Shown piece by piece: positions 7,479 through 16,085 of a DNA stretch of 64,000 bases. The stretch covers positions 1,550,001 through 1,614,000 of the forward strand of contig NZ_JAARML010000001.1 in assembly GCF_011759375.1 (NCBI RefSeq). Direction: 5' to 3'. A program made the translations under genes and the position numbers. Each line of letters begins with the position of its first letter. Within the stretch, counting starts at the first letter, position 1. Source of the stretch: Paraflavitalea devenefica. GTDB taxonomy: Bacteria > Bacteroidota > Bacteroidia > Chitinophagales > Chitinophagaceae. Below the pieces are notes generated by a model. It was not told the DNA's origin. It saw only the letters and a list, made by a program, of their open reading frames with translations, and made no database searches.

Positions 7479-10208
7479 ATGCAGCGTACGTTTACTTTTT
7501 CCGCTATTCTATTGGCTTTCCTGACCTTCTCGGCAGGTTCTGTATTTGCCCAGGAAAAGACCGATACCATCCCTACCACTATTGATCCCGAGTTGGAAGC
7601 AATAAGCCAGTCAAGGAATCCCAAGGAATATACCATTGCCGGTATCAAGGTTACAGGCACCAAAAGATATGATGAACAACTGCTTATTTCCATAGCGGGC
7701 ATTAACGTGGGAGATAAGATAATGATACCTGGTGGCGACCAGTTCAGTAAAGCCATCACCAACCTGTGGAACCAGCGCCTTTTCTCCAACGTTCAGATCT
7801 ATTTTACCCGTCTTGACGGTACCAATTTATACCTGGAGATACAGGTAACAGAACGTCCGGCCCTGTCAAAATACTTCTTCAGGGGAATCCGTAAATCAGA
7901 AGATGAGGACCTCCGCAATAAGCTTAACCTTGTTATAGGCCGTGTGGTAACAGAAAATACCAAGATCAGCGCAGAACAACTGATCCAAATCTATTATACC
8001 GATAAGGGTTTTCAGAGCGCTAATGTGCGTATTGAAGAAGTGCCCGATCCCGCCCTGCCCAACTCCGTTATCCTGAATTTTTATGTAACGAAAGGGCATA
8101 AGGTCCGTATATCCGATATTAATATCGAAGGGAATAATAGTATCAGCTCATTGAGGCTGAAGAAAAAGATGAAGGGCACCAAGGAAATGAGCAGGCTGAC
8201 CCTTTTCCCCTCTAAAGATTCAGCAGATATAGCCGGCGAAAAACACACCACCTTCAAAGAATACCTGAAAGACGTAGGTTTCCTCTCCCTTTCCAAAACA
8301 AAAGATTTCCTGGATCCTTATTTCCGTTTTAAGCTCTTCAGCTCGGCCAAATTCAATGAAAAGAAATTCGAAACGGATATGGAGAGCATCCTGGAATACT
8401 ATAACTCACTCGGTTTCCGTGATGCTACGGTGGAAGCAAAACCCCAGACCTACAACAAGAAGGGTAACTTACGGGTTGGCCTTAAAGTCGACGAAGGTCA
8501 CCGCTATTATTTTGGTAACATTTCCTGGAAAGGGAATACCAAATATTCTGATTCCATCCTTAATTTCTTAATGGGCATCAAGAAGGGCGATACCTATAAC
8601 CTGAATATCCTGAACAGTAAGCTGGGTAAACAAGCTTCTGCCGAAGGTGGTGATATCAGCAGCCTATACCTGGACGATGGGTACCTGTTCTTTAAAGCTG
8701 ATGCGGTTGAAACTGCGGTATATAATGATACCATAGATTTTGAGATCCGTATGATGGAAGGTCCGCAGGCCACTATCAAGAATATTACCATTTCCGGTAA
8801 TGAAAAAACCAAGGAGCACGTTGTCCGTCGTGAAATACGTACACTGCCCGGTGATAAATTCAGCCGTACTGACCTCATCCGTTCCAACCGTGAAATTGCC
8901 CAGTTGGGCTTTTTCAACCAGGAGAAAATTGGCATCAACCCTGTTCCTAACCAGGAAGATGGTACGGTGGATATCCACTATACCCTGGAAGAAAAATCAT
9001 CCGACCAGCTTGAGTTGAGTGCCGGCTGGGGTGGTGGTATTGGTTTGACTGGTACCCTTGGTGTATCCTTTAATAACTTTTCGATCCGTAATATCTTCCG
9101 TAAAGAAGCCTGGGACCCATTACCTACCGGTGATGGCCAGAAGCTCAGTTTGCGTATTCAGTCCAATGGCCGTGCATTCCAGTCATACAACTTTTCATTT
9201 ACAGAGCCCTGGCTGGGTGGTAAAAAGAGAAACTCACTTACTGTGAGCTTGTACAACAGTATCTTCCGTACCGGTGGTATTGATAACAGTGGCCGTTATT
9301 TCTTCAGCGATACCAACAAGCTTAAGAACTTAGGTATTACCGTTTCTTTGGGTAAGCAGTTAAAATGGCCCGATGACTTCTTCACGCTGGTATATTCAGT
9401 AAGCTTTACACAATATAAGCTGTCCAACTATCCACTGTTCACCCAGGATTTCCGTAATGGAACATCCAATAACCTGAGCTTTAAAGTAGCGCTCAACCGT
9501 AACTCAGCGGGTCCCAATCCCATGTTCCCTACCAGTGGCTCCAACTTCCTGGCGAGCTTGCAGTTTACGCCACCCTATTCGTTGTTTAATAAAAATATTA
9601 ATACAGAGGATAGCTATAAGCTACCCGAGTTCCATAAATGGCGTTTCACGGCGGAATGGTTCATTCCGATTGGTAAACCCATGGGCGCCGACAGAAGCCG
9701 CCAGTTCGTACTGCGTGCCGCTGCCAAATATGGCTTCATGGGCCGGTATAACAGTAAATTGGGTTATTCACCTTTTGAGCGTTTCCAGGTGGGTGATGCT
9801 GGTCTGGCCAACGGAAACTATATCTTAGGATATGATATCATTGCACACCGTGGTTATCCTGTATATGAGAACTCTGATCCCAAGGTGAATCCTGACCAGC
9901 AGAATGCCAGCCAGTTCTTTACCATGTTCAACAAGTATACGCTGGAACTGCGTTATCCATTTACCACGAACCCAAACAGTACTATCTATGGTATGGCCTG
10001 GTTTGAAGCTGCCAATGGATGGTATGATTATAAAGACTATAATCCTTTCCGCCTCCGCAGAAGTGCCGGGGTTGGTATGCGTTTCTTCCTACCCATGTTT
10101 GGATTGCTTGGCTTCGACTACGGTGTCGGCTTCGACCGCTTGAAGCCGGAAGGCAAGTTGCGTGATGCTGCCCGCTTTACCTTCATGCTTGGTTTTGAAC
10201 CTGAATAA
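7479..10208 (+). CDS. bamA: Outer membrane protein assembly factor BamA
   Basis: The central subunit of the BAM complex, which folds barrels into the outer membrane. The product is 909 residues from ATG 7479; a TTG at 7455 would add eight residues but the ATG gives a clean signal peptide (MQRTFTFSAILLAFLTFSAG, cut after FAQ). The N-terminal half holds repeated POTRA domains (KEYTIAGIKVTGTKRYDE, KVRISDINIEGNNSIS, ATIKNITISGNEKTKEHVV); the C-terminal part is an Omp85 barrel with the SGSNFLASLQF-type strand. It ends FMLGFEPE rather than with a terminal aromatic residue. A long insertion (KDSADIAGEKHTTFKEYL) interrupts the third POTRA, as in other Bacteroidota. Two skp/ompH genes follow directly. 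Confidence 0.95.
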   Translation: MQRTFTFSAILLAFLTFSAGSVFAQEKTDTIPTTIDPELEAISQSRNPKEYTIAGIKVTGTKRYDEQLLISIAGINVGDKIMIPGGDQFSKAITNLWNQRLFSNVQIYFTRLDGTNLYLEIQVTERPALSKYFFRGIRKSEDEDLRNKLNLVIGRVVTENTKISAEQLIQIYYTDKGFQSANVRIEEVPDPALPNSVILNFYVTKGHKVRISDINIEGNNSISSLRLKKKMKGTKEMSRLTLFPSKDSADIAGEKHTTFKEYLKDVGFLSLSKTKDFLDPYFRFKLFSSAKFNEKKFETDMESILEYYNSLGFRDATVEAKPQTYNKKGNLRVGLKVDEGHRYYFGNISWKGNTKYSDSILNFLMGIKKGDTYNLNILNSKLGKQASAEGGDISSLYLDDGYLFFKADAVETAVYNDTIDFEIRMMEGPQATIKNITISGNEKTKEHVVRREIRTLPGDKFSRTDLIRSNREIAQLGFFNQEKIGINPVPNQEDGTVDIHYTLEEKSSDQLELSAGWGGGIGLTGTLGVSFNNFSIRNIFRKEAWDPLPTGDGQKLSLRIQSNGRAFQSYNFSFTEPWLGGKKRNSLTVSLYNSIFRTGGIDNSGRYFFSDTNKLKNLGITVSLGKQLKWPDDFFTLVYSVSFTQYKLSNYPLFTQDFRNGTSNNLSFKVALNRNSAGPNPMFPTSGSNFLASLQFTPPYSLFNKNINTEDSYKLPEFHKWRFTAEWFIPIGKPMGADRSRQFVLRAAAKYGFMGRYNSKLGYSPFERFQVGDAGLANGNYILGYDIIAHRGYPVYENSDPKVNPDQQNASQFFTMFNKYTLELRYPFTTNPNSTIYGMAWFEAANGWYDYKDYNPFRLRRSAGVGMRFFLPMFGLLGFDYGVGFDRLKPEGKLRDAARFTFMLGFEPE

Positions 10209-10231
10209 GCCTATCTTAAAAATAAAATACT

Positions 10232-10744
10232 ATGAAAAAGGTACTGCTCATTGGCTCCTTCCTGCTGGCGCTTACAGGTGCGTCATTTGCACAACGGTAT
10301 GGAATCGTTGACACCAAATACATCCTGGATAAAATGCCGGAGTACAAAGAAGCCCAGAAAAAGCTGGACCAGTTCAGCATCCAATGGCAAAAAGAGATTG
10401 ATGATAAGCAAGCTGCTCTGGATAAAATGTATAAGGATTTTGATGCTGAGCAGGTAATGCTGAGCGAAGAACTGAAGAAAAAAAGAGAAGATGAGCTCTT
10501 TATCCGGGAAAAGGAATTGCGTGACCTTCAACGCAAACGGTTTGGTTTTGAAGGGGATCTGTTCAAAAGGCGCCAGGAACTGATAAAACCCATACAGGAC
10601 AAGGTTTATAATGCGATCCAGAAAATAGCCGTTAACCGGGCCTTCGATTTTATTTTGGATAAAAGTGAAGGAATTACTGTTATCTTTGCCGACCCTAAAT
10701 TGGACAGGAGCGAGGATGTATTGAAAGAATTAGGTGTTAAATAA
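10232..10744 (+). CDS. OmpH/Skp family periplasmic chaperone
   Basis: A 170-residue secreted protein (signal peptide MKKVLLIGSFLLALTGASFAQ) of the OmpH/Skp family, chaperones that hold unfolded outer-membrane proteins in the periplasm on the way to BamA. The start of the mature part (RYGIVDTKYILDKMPEYKEAQKKLD) and the long charged coiled coil through ~residues 45-120 are typical, closing with the FILDKSEGITVIFADPKLD beta end. It lies 23 bases after bamA and is the first of two tandem copies. Confidence 0.9.
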   Translation: MKKVLLIGSFLLALTGASFAQRYGIVDTKYILDKMPEYKEAQKKLDQFSIQWQKEIDDKQAALDKMYKDFDAEQVMLSEELKKKREDELFIREKELRDLQRKRFGFEGDLFKRRQELIKPIQDKVYNAIQKIAVNRAFDFILDKSEGITVIFADPKLDRSEDVLKELGVK

Positions 10745-10871
10745 ACGTGAAAATCATAGCCAGGGAACAACTTCATAGATCCATTTTTCAACTTAAATTT
10801 TAAATAAAACCGTACACCTGAAGCAGCAATAACAAGGGCTTTGGGTGGCCTTAACAACAAAAACGAAACGC

Positions 10872-11432
10872 ATGAAAAAGTTTTTTACAGGTATGTTGTT
10901 TGCCCTGGGCCTGATGGTGGCTGGTGAAGTAAACGCACAGACAAAGATCGGGTACATCAGCTCGCAGGAAGTGGTTAGCATCATGCCTGAAGCACGTAAA
11001 GCCGACTCACTGCTTACTGATTTCAAGAATGCACTGATACAGAATGCTACCGACAAGCAAAATGCCTTCTACGCAGCGATAGATAAGTTCAATAAGGATT
11101 CTGCCACCTTATCTGATGCGGTTAAAGTGGTTAAGAGAACAGAGCTCACCAAAATGGGCCAGGAACTGGGTGGTGAAGAAGAGCGCATCCAGCAACAACT
11201 GCAGCAAAAACAGCAGGAGCTTATCCAGCCTATCAATAGAAAAGCCTACGAAGCTATCCAGGCTGTAGCCAAAGAGCACAACTATGCATTTGTTTTCGAA
11301 AAAGAAGCGCTCCTTGTAGCTCCTCCTGCCGAAGATATTTTACCCCTGGTAGCTAAAAAGCTCAATATTAAGCTGCCTACTGCCGCTGGTGGTAATCAAC
11401 CTGCAGCTAAACCAACAACTCCCAAGCAGTAA
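10872..11432 (+). CDS. OmpH/Skp family periplasmic chaperone, second copy
   Basis: A 186-residue paralogue of the preceding gene. ATG 10872 is chosen over the upstream GTG 10845 because it starts a proper signal peptide (MKKFFTGMLFALGLMVAGEV, cut after NAQ). The mature protein begins TKIGYISSQEVVSIMPEARKAD, followed by a helix-rich, Gln/Lys-rich coiled-coil arm (~95-125) and a Pro/Thr/Ala-rich tail that the first copy lacks. Two diverged Skp-like copies after bamA is the standard arrangement in this phylum. A strong terminator follows at 11457. Confidence 0.9.
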   Translation: MKKFFTGMLFALGLMVAGEVNAQTKIGYISSQEVVSIMPEARKADSLLTDFKNALIQNATDKQNAFYAAIDKFNKDSATLSDAVKVVKRTELTKMGQELGGEEERIQQQLQQKQQELIQPINRKAYEAIQAVAKEHNYAFVFEKEALLVAPPAEDILPLVAKKLNIKLPTAAGGNQPAAKPTTPKQ

Positions 11433-11456
11433 TAAATAACCGTTCCACAATATTAT

Positions 11457-11506
11457 GGAGGGTTTAGCCGGGTGTAAACATGCCAGGCTAGACCCTCCCG
11501 CTTTTT
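11457..11506 (+). terminator. Terminator after the bamA-ompH-ompH unit
   Basis: Arms GGAGGGTTTAGCC (11457-11469) and GGCTAGACCCTCC (11486-11498) pair over 13 bp with one G-U, with a 16-base loop, then CGCTTTTT. It closes the bamA/ompH unit before murI. Confidence 0.85.
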
Positions 11507-11523
11507 AAGCCTTTTAATTCACT

Positions 11524-11531
11524 TATTTTTG
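11524..11531 (+). promoter_or_regulatory. Candidate -7 element abutting murI start
   Basis: TATTTTTG fits the Bacteroidota -7 consensus TAnnTTTG and ends three bases before the murI ATG (11535). If used, transcription would begin at or inside the start codon. No clear -33 TTG at the usual spacing, so the call is weak. Confidence 0.3.
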
Positions 11532-11534
11532 GCT

Positions 11535-12359
11535 ATGGCTACATCTCAGCCCATTGGCATTTTCGACTCCGGTTATGGCGGCCTTACTGTTATGAAAGAA
11601 ATACTCCGCAAGCTGCCGCAATATGATTATGTCTACCTGGGCGATAATGCCCGCGCTCCTTATGGAAACCGCTCCTTCGAAACAGTATACCGCTATACCC
11701 TGCAATGTGTGGAATGGTTTTTTGAGCAGGGCTGCCCACTCGTTATCCTGGCCTGTAATACCGCTTCGGCTAAAGCATTACGTACTATACAACAAAACGA
11801 TCTGCAAAAGCTCAATCCCAACAACCGGGTTTTGGGTGTTATACGTCCTACTACTGAGAAAATAGGGGAGTTTACCAAAACCAATAAAATAGGCATCCTG
11901 GCTACCTCCGGAACCGTACAGTCGGGCTCCTATACCATAGAAATTGAGAAGTTCTATCCACGGATCCATGTTTCCCAGGAAGCCTGTCCTATATGGGTGC
12001 CCCTGATAGAGAATAATGAACACAACAGTCCCGGTGCTGATTATTTTGTAAAAAAGCACCTGAATAACATACTGGGCAAAGAACAAGGCATTGATGTGCT
12101 GCTGCTGGCCTGTACCCATTATCCGTTGCTGCTGAACAAAATACAACAATTCCTGCCGGCAGGCATCACTGTACTGTCGCAGGGCGAAATAGTGGCCGAT
12201 AGTTTGGTAAACTATTTGCAGCGTCATCCTGAAATAGAGCAGCGTTGCAGCAGGAATGGAGAGCGTACTTTTTATACTACCGATTCGGCAGAAGATTTTG
12301 ATAATCACGCCAGCATCTTTTTCGGGCAACCGCTCCAGTCAAAACACCTTGCCTTGTAA
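11535..12359 (+). CDS. murI: Glutamate racemase
   Basis: Interconverts L- and D-glutamate to supply D-Glu for peptidoglycan. The 274-residue product starts at ATG 11535; an in-frame TTG two codons upstream is less likely. The two catalytic cysteines are in place, Cys74 in LACNTAS and Cys193 in LACTHYPLL, and the N-terminal IGIFDSGYGGLTV substrate loop carries Asp11 and Ser12. Length is normal. It follows the bamA/ompH unit but is separated from it by a terminator. Confidence 0.96.
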   Translation: MATSQPIGIFDSGYGGLTVMKEILRKLPQYDYVYLGDNARAPYGNRSFETVYRYTLQCVEWFFEQGCPLVILACNTASAKALRTIQQNDLQKLNPNNRVLGVIRPTTEKIGEFTKTNKIGILATSGTVQSGSYTIEIEKFYPRIHVSQEACPIWVPLIENNEHNSPGADYFVKKHLNNILGKEQGIDVLLLACTHYPLLLNKIQQFLPAGITVLSQGEIVADSLVNYLQRHPEIEQRCSRNGERTFYTTDSAEDFDNHASIFFGQPLQSKHLAL

Positions 12360-12471
12360 CGAATCCCCGCCAGCCTTAAATTTTCGCTGGTATGCCGGCA
12401 GTATTTGCCTTTAAAACAGTATACTTGCATAGTATATATTGCTCACCGTTACCTAACTAAAACACTGTATC

Positions 12472-13395
12472 ATGAAACAATCCACCCGTTTACTGATGTG
12501 CCTGCTGATGGCATTTTCCATCATCTCCTGCCAGAAAGAGGTAAGCGAAGAAACCCTTACTGGTGGCTCTTCCAATGGAGTAAAAGGGATATTGAAAATG
12601 AAAATAGATGGCGTACAGTGGGTAGCCGACCAGGTGGCCACTGCCAGTATCATGAACGGTTATATCAATATTACAGGTGTGAGCAAGGATAAAAAATATT
12701 TTACCATCACCCTGTTGGGTGATGAGGTAAAGACCTATACAGTCAACCCGGTTGTTGCAGAGGGAGTAGGCGCTTTATCGGACAGTGCAGAATTTAATAC
12801 CAACTCTTATGCTACCGTGCAGGGCGATGATCCTGCCCTGGCAGGAGGCACTGTAACCGTGAGCAAAATAGATGAGACCAAGAAAACCATTTCCGGTACT
12901 TTCCAGTTTAAGCTGTACAGGGAGGAGGATGGCGGTCAAAAGGTGATAACAGAAGGCATATTTGAAGACCTGACTTATGAAACGACTCTTCCCCCTGCCA
13001 GCAGCACAGACACCTTTACAGTGAAAATAGATGGGGCAGACTGGAAAGCCGAAAGTATTTTCTCGACTTATGTGGCCCTCACCAGCCAGATAACCATCGT
13101 GGCTAATACTGCCGGTGCTACCAAATCGGTAGGGTTGACGATGCCGGCTGACATCACAGCCGCCGGCAGCCCCTATACGTTGGATTTCTGGGGCCTCACT
13201 TATATCGGGTTATACAATCCCAGCCCCTCCCTGGCATTGGCTTCGGAATCGGGAACCCTGACCATCCTGGAACACAATACGACCACCAAGCGTATCAGGG
13301 GTAATTTTGACTTTAAGGCGTCTGAAATAATACCCAGCAATCCGCCCAAGGTAGCTAACCTTACAAGTGGTTATTTTTCAGTGAAGTATCAGTAA
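12472..13395 (+). CDS. Lipoprotein with two DUF6252-like repeats
   Basis: A 307-residue lipoprotein: signal peptide ending in the lipobox IISC (Cys20). The mature part is an internal duplication. Copy one begins near residue 43 (MKIDGVQWVAD) and ends with ISGTFQFKLY; copy two begins near 184 (VKIDGADWKAE) and ends with IRGNFDFKAS. This start and end pattern resembles DUF6252, a beta-rich family of Bacteroidota lipoproteins of unknown function. It stands alone, downstream of murI. Possibly a surface or periplasmic binding protein; no catalytic motif seen. Confidence 0.7.
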   Translation: MKQSTRLLMCLLMAFSIISCQKEVSEETLTGGSSNGVKGILKMKIDGVQWVADQVATASIMNGYINITGVSKDKKYFTITLLGDEVKTYTVNPVVAEGVGALSDSAEFNTNSYATVQGDDPALAGGTVTVSKIDETKKTISGTFQFKLYREEDGGQKVITEGIFEDLTYETTLPPASSTDTFTVKIDGADWKAESIFSTYVALTSQITIVANTAGATKSVGLTMPADITAAGSPYTLDFWGLTYIGLYNPSPSLALASESGTLTILEHNTTTKRIRGNFDFKASEIIPSNPPKVANLTSGYFSVKYQ

Positions 13396-13484
13396 TAAAG
13401 AGCTGTGAGGACCATTGGATGGGGTAGGTGAGGGGAGGTTTAAAATTTCTTGTTATTTACTTCCCACATTTGCCTGCCTTTTAC

Positions 13485-13492
13485 TACCTTTG
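13485..13492 (+). promoter_or_regulatory. Candidate -7 element upstream of rpmH
   Basis: TACCTTTG matches TAnnTTTG exactly. TTG triplets occur upstream at 13450 and 13470, but neither is at the ideal 17-23 base spacing. The element lies ~110 bases before the rpmH ATG and just before a 24-codon open frame. Confidence 0.4.
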
Positions 13493-13519
13493 CCGTCCTT
13501 TCACAAACCTGTAGGTGTG

Positions 13520-13594
13520 GTGACCCGCAGGCCTGAAAATGAAACCCGGATCGCTTCTCCCGATCCCTATTTCAAAAAAGTGAAAAAAGAGTAA
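13520..13594 (+). CDS. Possible 24-residue leader ORF before rpmH
   Basis: A GTG-initiated frame of 24 codons (an alternative GTG sits one codon upstream at 13517) encodes a highly charged peptide beginning VTRRPENETRIASPDPYF and ending in KKVKKE. Its stop lies six bases before the rpmH ATG, so it would be in the rpmH leader RNA. It could be a translated leader, a conserved small protein, or chance; no homologue is recognised. Charge and lack of rare-looking codons favour coding only mildly. Confidence 0.25.
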   Translation: MTRRPENETRIASPDPYFKKVKKE

Positions 13595-13600
13595 GATATT

Positions 13601-13756
13601 ATGAAACGTACATTCCAACCTCATCGCCGCCGTCGTAAAACCGTTCATGGTTTTCGTAAGCGCATGCAAACAGCTAATGGCCGTAAAGTACTGGCAAGCC
13701 GCCGTGCAAAAGGCCGTAAGAAGCTCACTGTTTCCGATGAGAGAAAGCTGAAATAG
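13601..13756 (+). CDS. rpmH: 50S ribosomal protein L34
   Basis: A 51-residue, extremely basic protein with the unmistakable L34 sequence: [19 protein letters not shown], then [20 protein letters not shown] and a short tail TVSDERKLK. It is a structural protein of the large ribosomal subunit. The gene heads the conserved rpmH-rnpA-yidD arrangement. A perfect terminator hairpin lies between it and rnpA, so L34 may be made in excess over RnpA. Confidence 0.97.
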   Translation: MKRTFQPHRRRRKTVHGFRKRMQTANGRKVLASRRAKGRKKLTVSDERKLK

Positions 13757-13825
13757 TCTTTCTTCACAGCTATGTTCCCGGATATCCTGAACATACCATG
13801 CTGAAGGATCTTATAATATTAGCTG

Positions 13826-13872
13826 ATAGCCCTGTATTAAGCATCGCTGAAATACAGGGCTATTTTATTTTT
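13826..13872 (+). terminator. Perfect 13-bp terminator between rpmH and rnpA
   Basis: ATAGCCCTGTATT (13826-13838) and AATACAGGGCTAT (13851-13863) pair without mismatch around a 12-base loop; the tail TTTATTTTT runs to 13872, two bases short of the rnpA ATG at 13875. Confidence 0.9.
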
Positions 13873-13874
13873 GT

Positions 13875-14294
13875 ATGGTGAGAAAACACACATTAGGGAA
13901 AGCGGAACGTCTTAAAAGCCGTAAGCTTATTGACCAACTATTCAAAGAGGGTAAAAGCTTTACTGTATTCCCTTACCGTGTTTATTACCTCCTGCCAAAG
14001 GCGGGCATATCCAGGCTTTCCGGCAACCTGTTACAGTTTGGCGTAGGGGTCAGCACCAGGAATTTTAAACATGCTGTAGACCGTAACCGTATCAAAAGAC
14101 TTACACGGGAAGCCTATCGCCTGCAAAAAGCATCTTTCCAGGAATTGATAGAATCCAAACAATTGCCTTTTGCCTTTTTTCTTATTTATACAGGTAAAGA
14201 GCTGCCTGCTTATGAAGTAGTGAGTGAAAAGATAGCCGTAATTTTGAACCGGCTTATAAAAATCGCCCATGAAATTCCTGCTTCAGCTACTTAG
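13875..14294 (+). CDS. rnpA: Ribonuclease P protein component
   Basis: Protein subunit of RNase P, which trims the 5' leader of tRNA precursors. The 139-residue product has the basic RNR signature ([16 protein letters not shown]) and the N-terminal [24 protein letters not shown] segment. Start ATG 13875 is the only one that leaves that segment intact. It comes directly after the tail of the rpmH terminator. The 3' end overlaps yidD by 26 bases. Confidence 0.93.
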   Translation: MVRKHTLGKAERLKSRKLIDQLFKEGKSFTVFPYRVYYLLPKAGISRLSGNLLQFGVGVSTRNFKHAVDRNRIKRLTREAYRLQKASFQELIESKQLPFAFFLIYTGKELPAYEVVSEKIAVILNRLIKIAHEIPASAT

Positions 14295-14502
14295 TCTTCC
14301 TTTCCTTGCACTCATTAAATTGTATCAGTGGGTTATTTCTCCTATTCTGGGCCCGAATAAATGCCGTTTTACACCCACCTGTTCACACTATGCTGCTGAG
14401 GCTTTAAAGAAATACGGGCCATTTAAAGGATTATGGCTCGCCGTTAAACGCATTAGCCGCTGCCATCCCTGGGGAGGAAAAGGGTATGATCCTGTTCCGT
14501 AG
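14269..14502 (+). CDS. yidD: Membrane protein insertion efficiency factor YidD
   Basis: A 77-residue protein with an amphipathic/hydrophobic N-terminus ([25 protein letters not shown]) and the conserved cysteine-rich core [19 protein letters not shown] and [13 protein letters not shown]. YidD helps YidC insert inner-membrane proteins. It overlaps rnpA by 26 bases, the typical rpmH-rnpA-yidD layout. Confidence 0.95.
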   Translation: MKFLLQLLSLPFLALIKLYQWVISPILGPNKCRFTPTCSHYAAEALKKYGPFKGLWLAVKRISRCHPWGGKGYDPVP

Positions 14503-14514
14503 AAGTAAATGGAG

Positions 14515-14550
14515 AATGGTAAGCAGCAAGCGGGCTTGTCACTTACCATT
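14515..14550. terminator. Two-tier hairpin between convergent genes
   Basis: Outer arms AATGGTAAG / CTTACCATT and inner arms CAAGC / GCTTG form a two-tier hairpin between yidD (+) and the lipoprotein (-). No strong T-run, so bidirectional termination is an inference. Confidence 0.5.
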
Positions 14551-14562
14551 CAATATTGGCTA

Positions 14563-15180
14563 TTATTTGTGTAATCTTTTGATCAGATCTCCCAATGATT
14601 CACGTTTCTGTGCATTGGTAAAGAATTTATAGAACTCCGGCGCATTGCCATCTTTATCTGCTTCCACTTTGTAAGGAATGGCATTGTAGGGGCCTAAGAT
14701 CCTGGCGCTTTCATTAGCACTTACTTTTTTTACTGAACCCGGAGCCAGGAAATAAGTTTTATTGGCATCACTTGCATTCTGACCCAGCATTAGTTTTTGG
14801 GTACTATCAATAATATGTTCCAGTTGCTCGGTGCTGATGGAAGTAGGCATGCCAGCATTACCAAAGTTTACAATACCACCGATCAGGGTATCTTTCTTCA
14901 GGTTCAGCAAGTAAATACCATTTTCCGGCAGCTCATAGGTTTTATCGCCTGTTGGGCTTTTTACGGTCACCGTTACTTTCGCATCACCGCTATAGGTTAA
15001 AATTTCTTCATTATGTTGGTTGCCTGGTTCAAAGCCGATGGTTTCAGGCTTGGTTTTATCAATCTGCATTTTACCGCTGGACATTACAACCAGTGTTTTG
15101 CCAGCTTTGCTACCGCCGCCGGAGCAGGCTGTGAAAAATACAATGGCCAGGCATACCGTAAGAATGGAAAATAATTTCAT
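14563..15180 (-). CDS. Lipoprotein of unknown function
   Basis: A 205-residue lipoprotein (lipobox FTAC, Cys19, followed by a Ser/Gly-rich linker). The mature part is predicted beta-rich in its first half (KTLVVMSSGKMQIDKTKPETI, KVTVTVKSPTGDKTYEL) and helical at the end (FYKFFTNAQKRESLGDLIKRL). No family is recognised. It lies downstream of sodA on the same strand but is separated by a terminator at 15216-15239. Confidence 0.7.
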   Translation of the reverse strand: MKLFSILTVCLAIVFFTACSGGGSKAGKTLVVMSSGKMQIDKTKPETIGFEPGNQHNEEILTYSGDAKVTVTVKSPTGDKTYELPENGIYLLNLKKDTLIGGIVNFGNAGMPTSISTEQLEHIIDSTQKLMLGQNASDANKTYFLAPGSVKKVSANESARILGPYNAIPYKVEADKDGNAPEFYKFFTNAQKRESLGDLIKRLHK

Positions 15181-15207
15181 GTGTTAACAATTGAAAGGTT
15201 TGTAGGA

Positions 15208-15239
15208 TAAAAAACAATCCCGGTAGGTATACCGGGATT
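15208..15239 (-). terminator. Terminator of sodA (minus strand)
   Basis: Perfect 10-bp stem AATCCCGGTA / TACCGGGATT with a four-base loop; read on the minus strand it is followed by GTTTTTTAT. It lies 28 bases past the sodA stop. Confidence 0.9.
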
Positions 15240-15267
15240 ACTAAGTAACGGAAATTTTTTGACTTGC

Positions 15268-15876
15268 TTATTTGGAAGCTGCAGCAAAGCGTTCAGCTAC
15301 CTTAGTCCAGTTTACCACATTCCAGAAAGCTTTCAGGTAATCAGGGCGCCTGTTCTGGTATTTCAGGTAGTAAGCATGTTCCCATACGTCTACACCAAGA
15401 ATAGGTGTACCTTTTACTTCAGCTACATCCATCAGGGGATTGTCCTGGTTGGGGGTAGAAGAGATCTCCAGTTTGCCGTCTTTCACCAGCAGCCATGCCC
15501 AGCCACTGCCGAAACGTGTAGCGCCTGCTGTGTTGAGTTTTTCTTTGAATTCGTCAAAGGAGCCAAAAGTTGCATTGATCGCATCGGCCAATTTGCCGGA
15601 GGGAGCACCACCTGCATTAGGCGCCAGGGTTTCCCAGAAGAAAGTGTGATTCCAGTGACCACCGCCATTGTTACGTACAGCGGGGCTGATGCTGCCTGCT
15701 GCTTTCACCAGCTCTTCCAGGGATTTATTTTCATTGGGAGTGCCGGCAATAGCTTTATTCAGGTTGTCTACATAAGCCTGGTGGTGCTTACCGTGGTGAA
15801 TTTGCATCGTCTGCGTGTCAATATGCGGTTCCAAAGCTTCGTGTGCATAAGGAAGCGCAGGTAATGTGAATGCCAT
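15268..15876 (-). CDS. sodA: Superoxide dismutase, Fe/Mn family (Mn-type features)
   Basis: A 202-residue enzyme that converts superoxide to oxygen and peroxide. Metal ligands are His27 (IHHGKHH), His77 (WNH), Asp163 and His167 (DVWEHAYY). The NQDNPLM segment (143-149) and GGGHW resemble manganese enzymes, while WNHTFFW resembles iron enzymes, so metal use could be Mn or cambialistic. No signal peptide. It has its own promoter (15931-15961) and terminator (15216-15239), so it is monocistronic. Confidence 0.95.
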   Translation of the reverse strand: MAFTLPALPYAHEALEPHIDTQTMQIHHGKHHQAYVDNLNKAIAGTPNENKSLEELVKAAGSISPAVRNNGGGHWNHTFFWETLAPNAGGAPSGKLADAINATFGSFDEFKEKLNTAGATRFGSGWAWLLVKDGKLEISSTPNQDNPLMDVAEVKGTPILGVDVWEHAYYLKYQNRRPDYLKAFWNVVNWTKVAERFAAASK

Positions 15877-15930
15877 AGCTATAAAGTTTTAAAATGTTTA
15901 ATAGGCTTTCCGTTAATCGTGAAAGGATAA

Positions 15931-15961
15931 CAAATTTACAGGTCATTGGTTGATTGACCAA
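15931..15961 (-). promoter_or_regulatory. sodA promoter, TTG-N20-TAAATTTG
   Basis: On the minus strand, TTG (complement of 15959-15961) is followed after 20 bases by TAAATTTG (complement of 15931-15938), an exact fit to the Bacteroidota -33/-7 consensus. Predicted transcription start is ~15925, giving a leader of ~50 bases. Confidence 0.7.
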
Positions 15962-16085
15962 TTCCAATAACGCGGCACCCGGAATTAATGGCTTTATAAT
16001 GCGCCTTAAACCCTCACACAGGTACCAGGCATTGGATTTTTATAGTATCTTACTGTCCCGTTTTTTACTCATTCAAACCTCGCTT

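Noticed and set aside
11778..12329. A 183-codon minus-strand frame
   Set aside because: Antisense of murI, which has both catalytic cysteines.
15259..15864. A 201-codon plus-strand frame
   Set aside because: Antisense of sodA across its whole length; sodA has all metal ligands, a promoter and a terminator.
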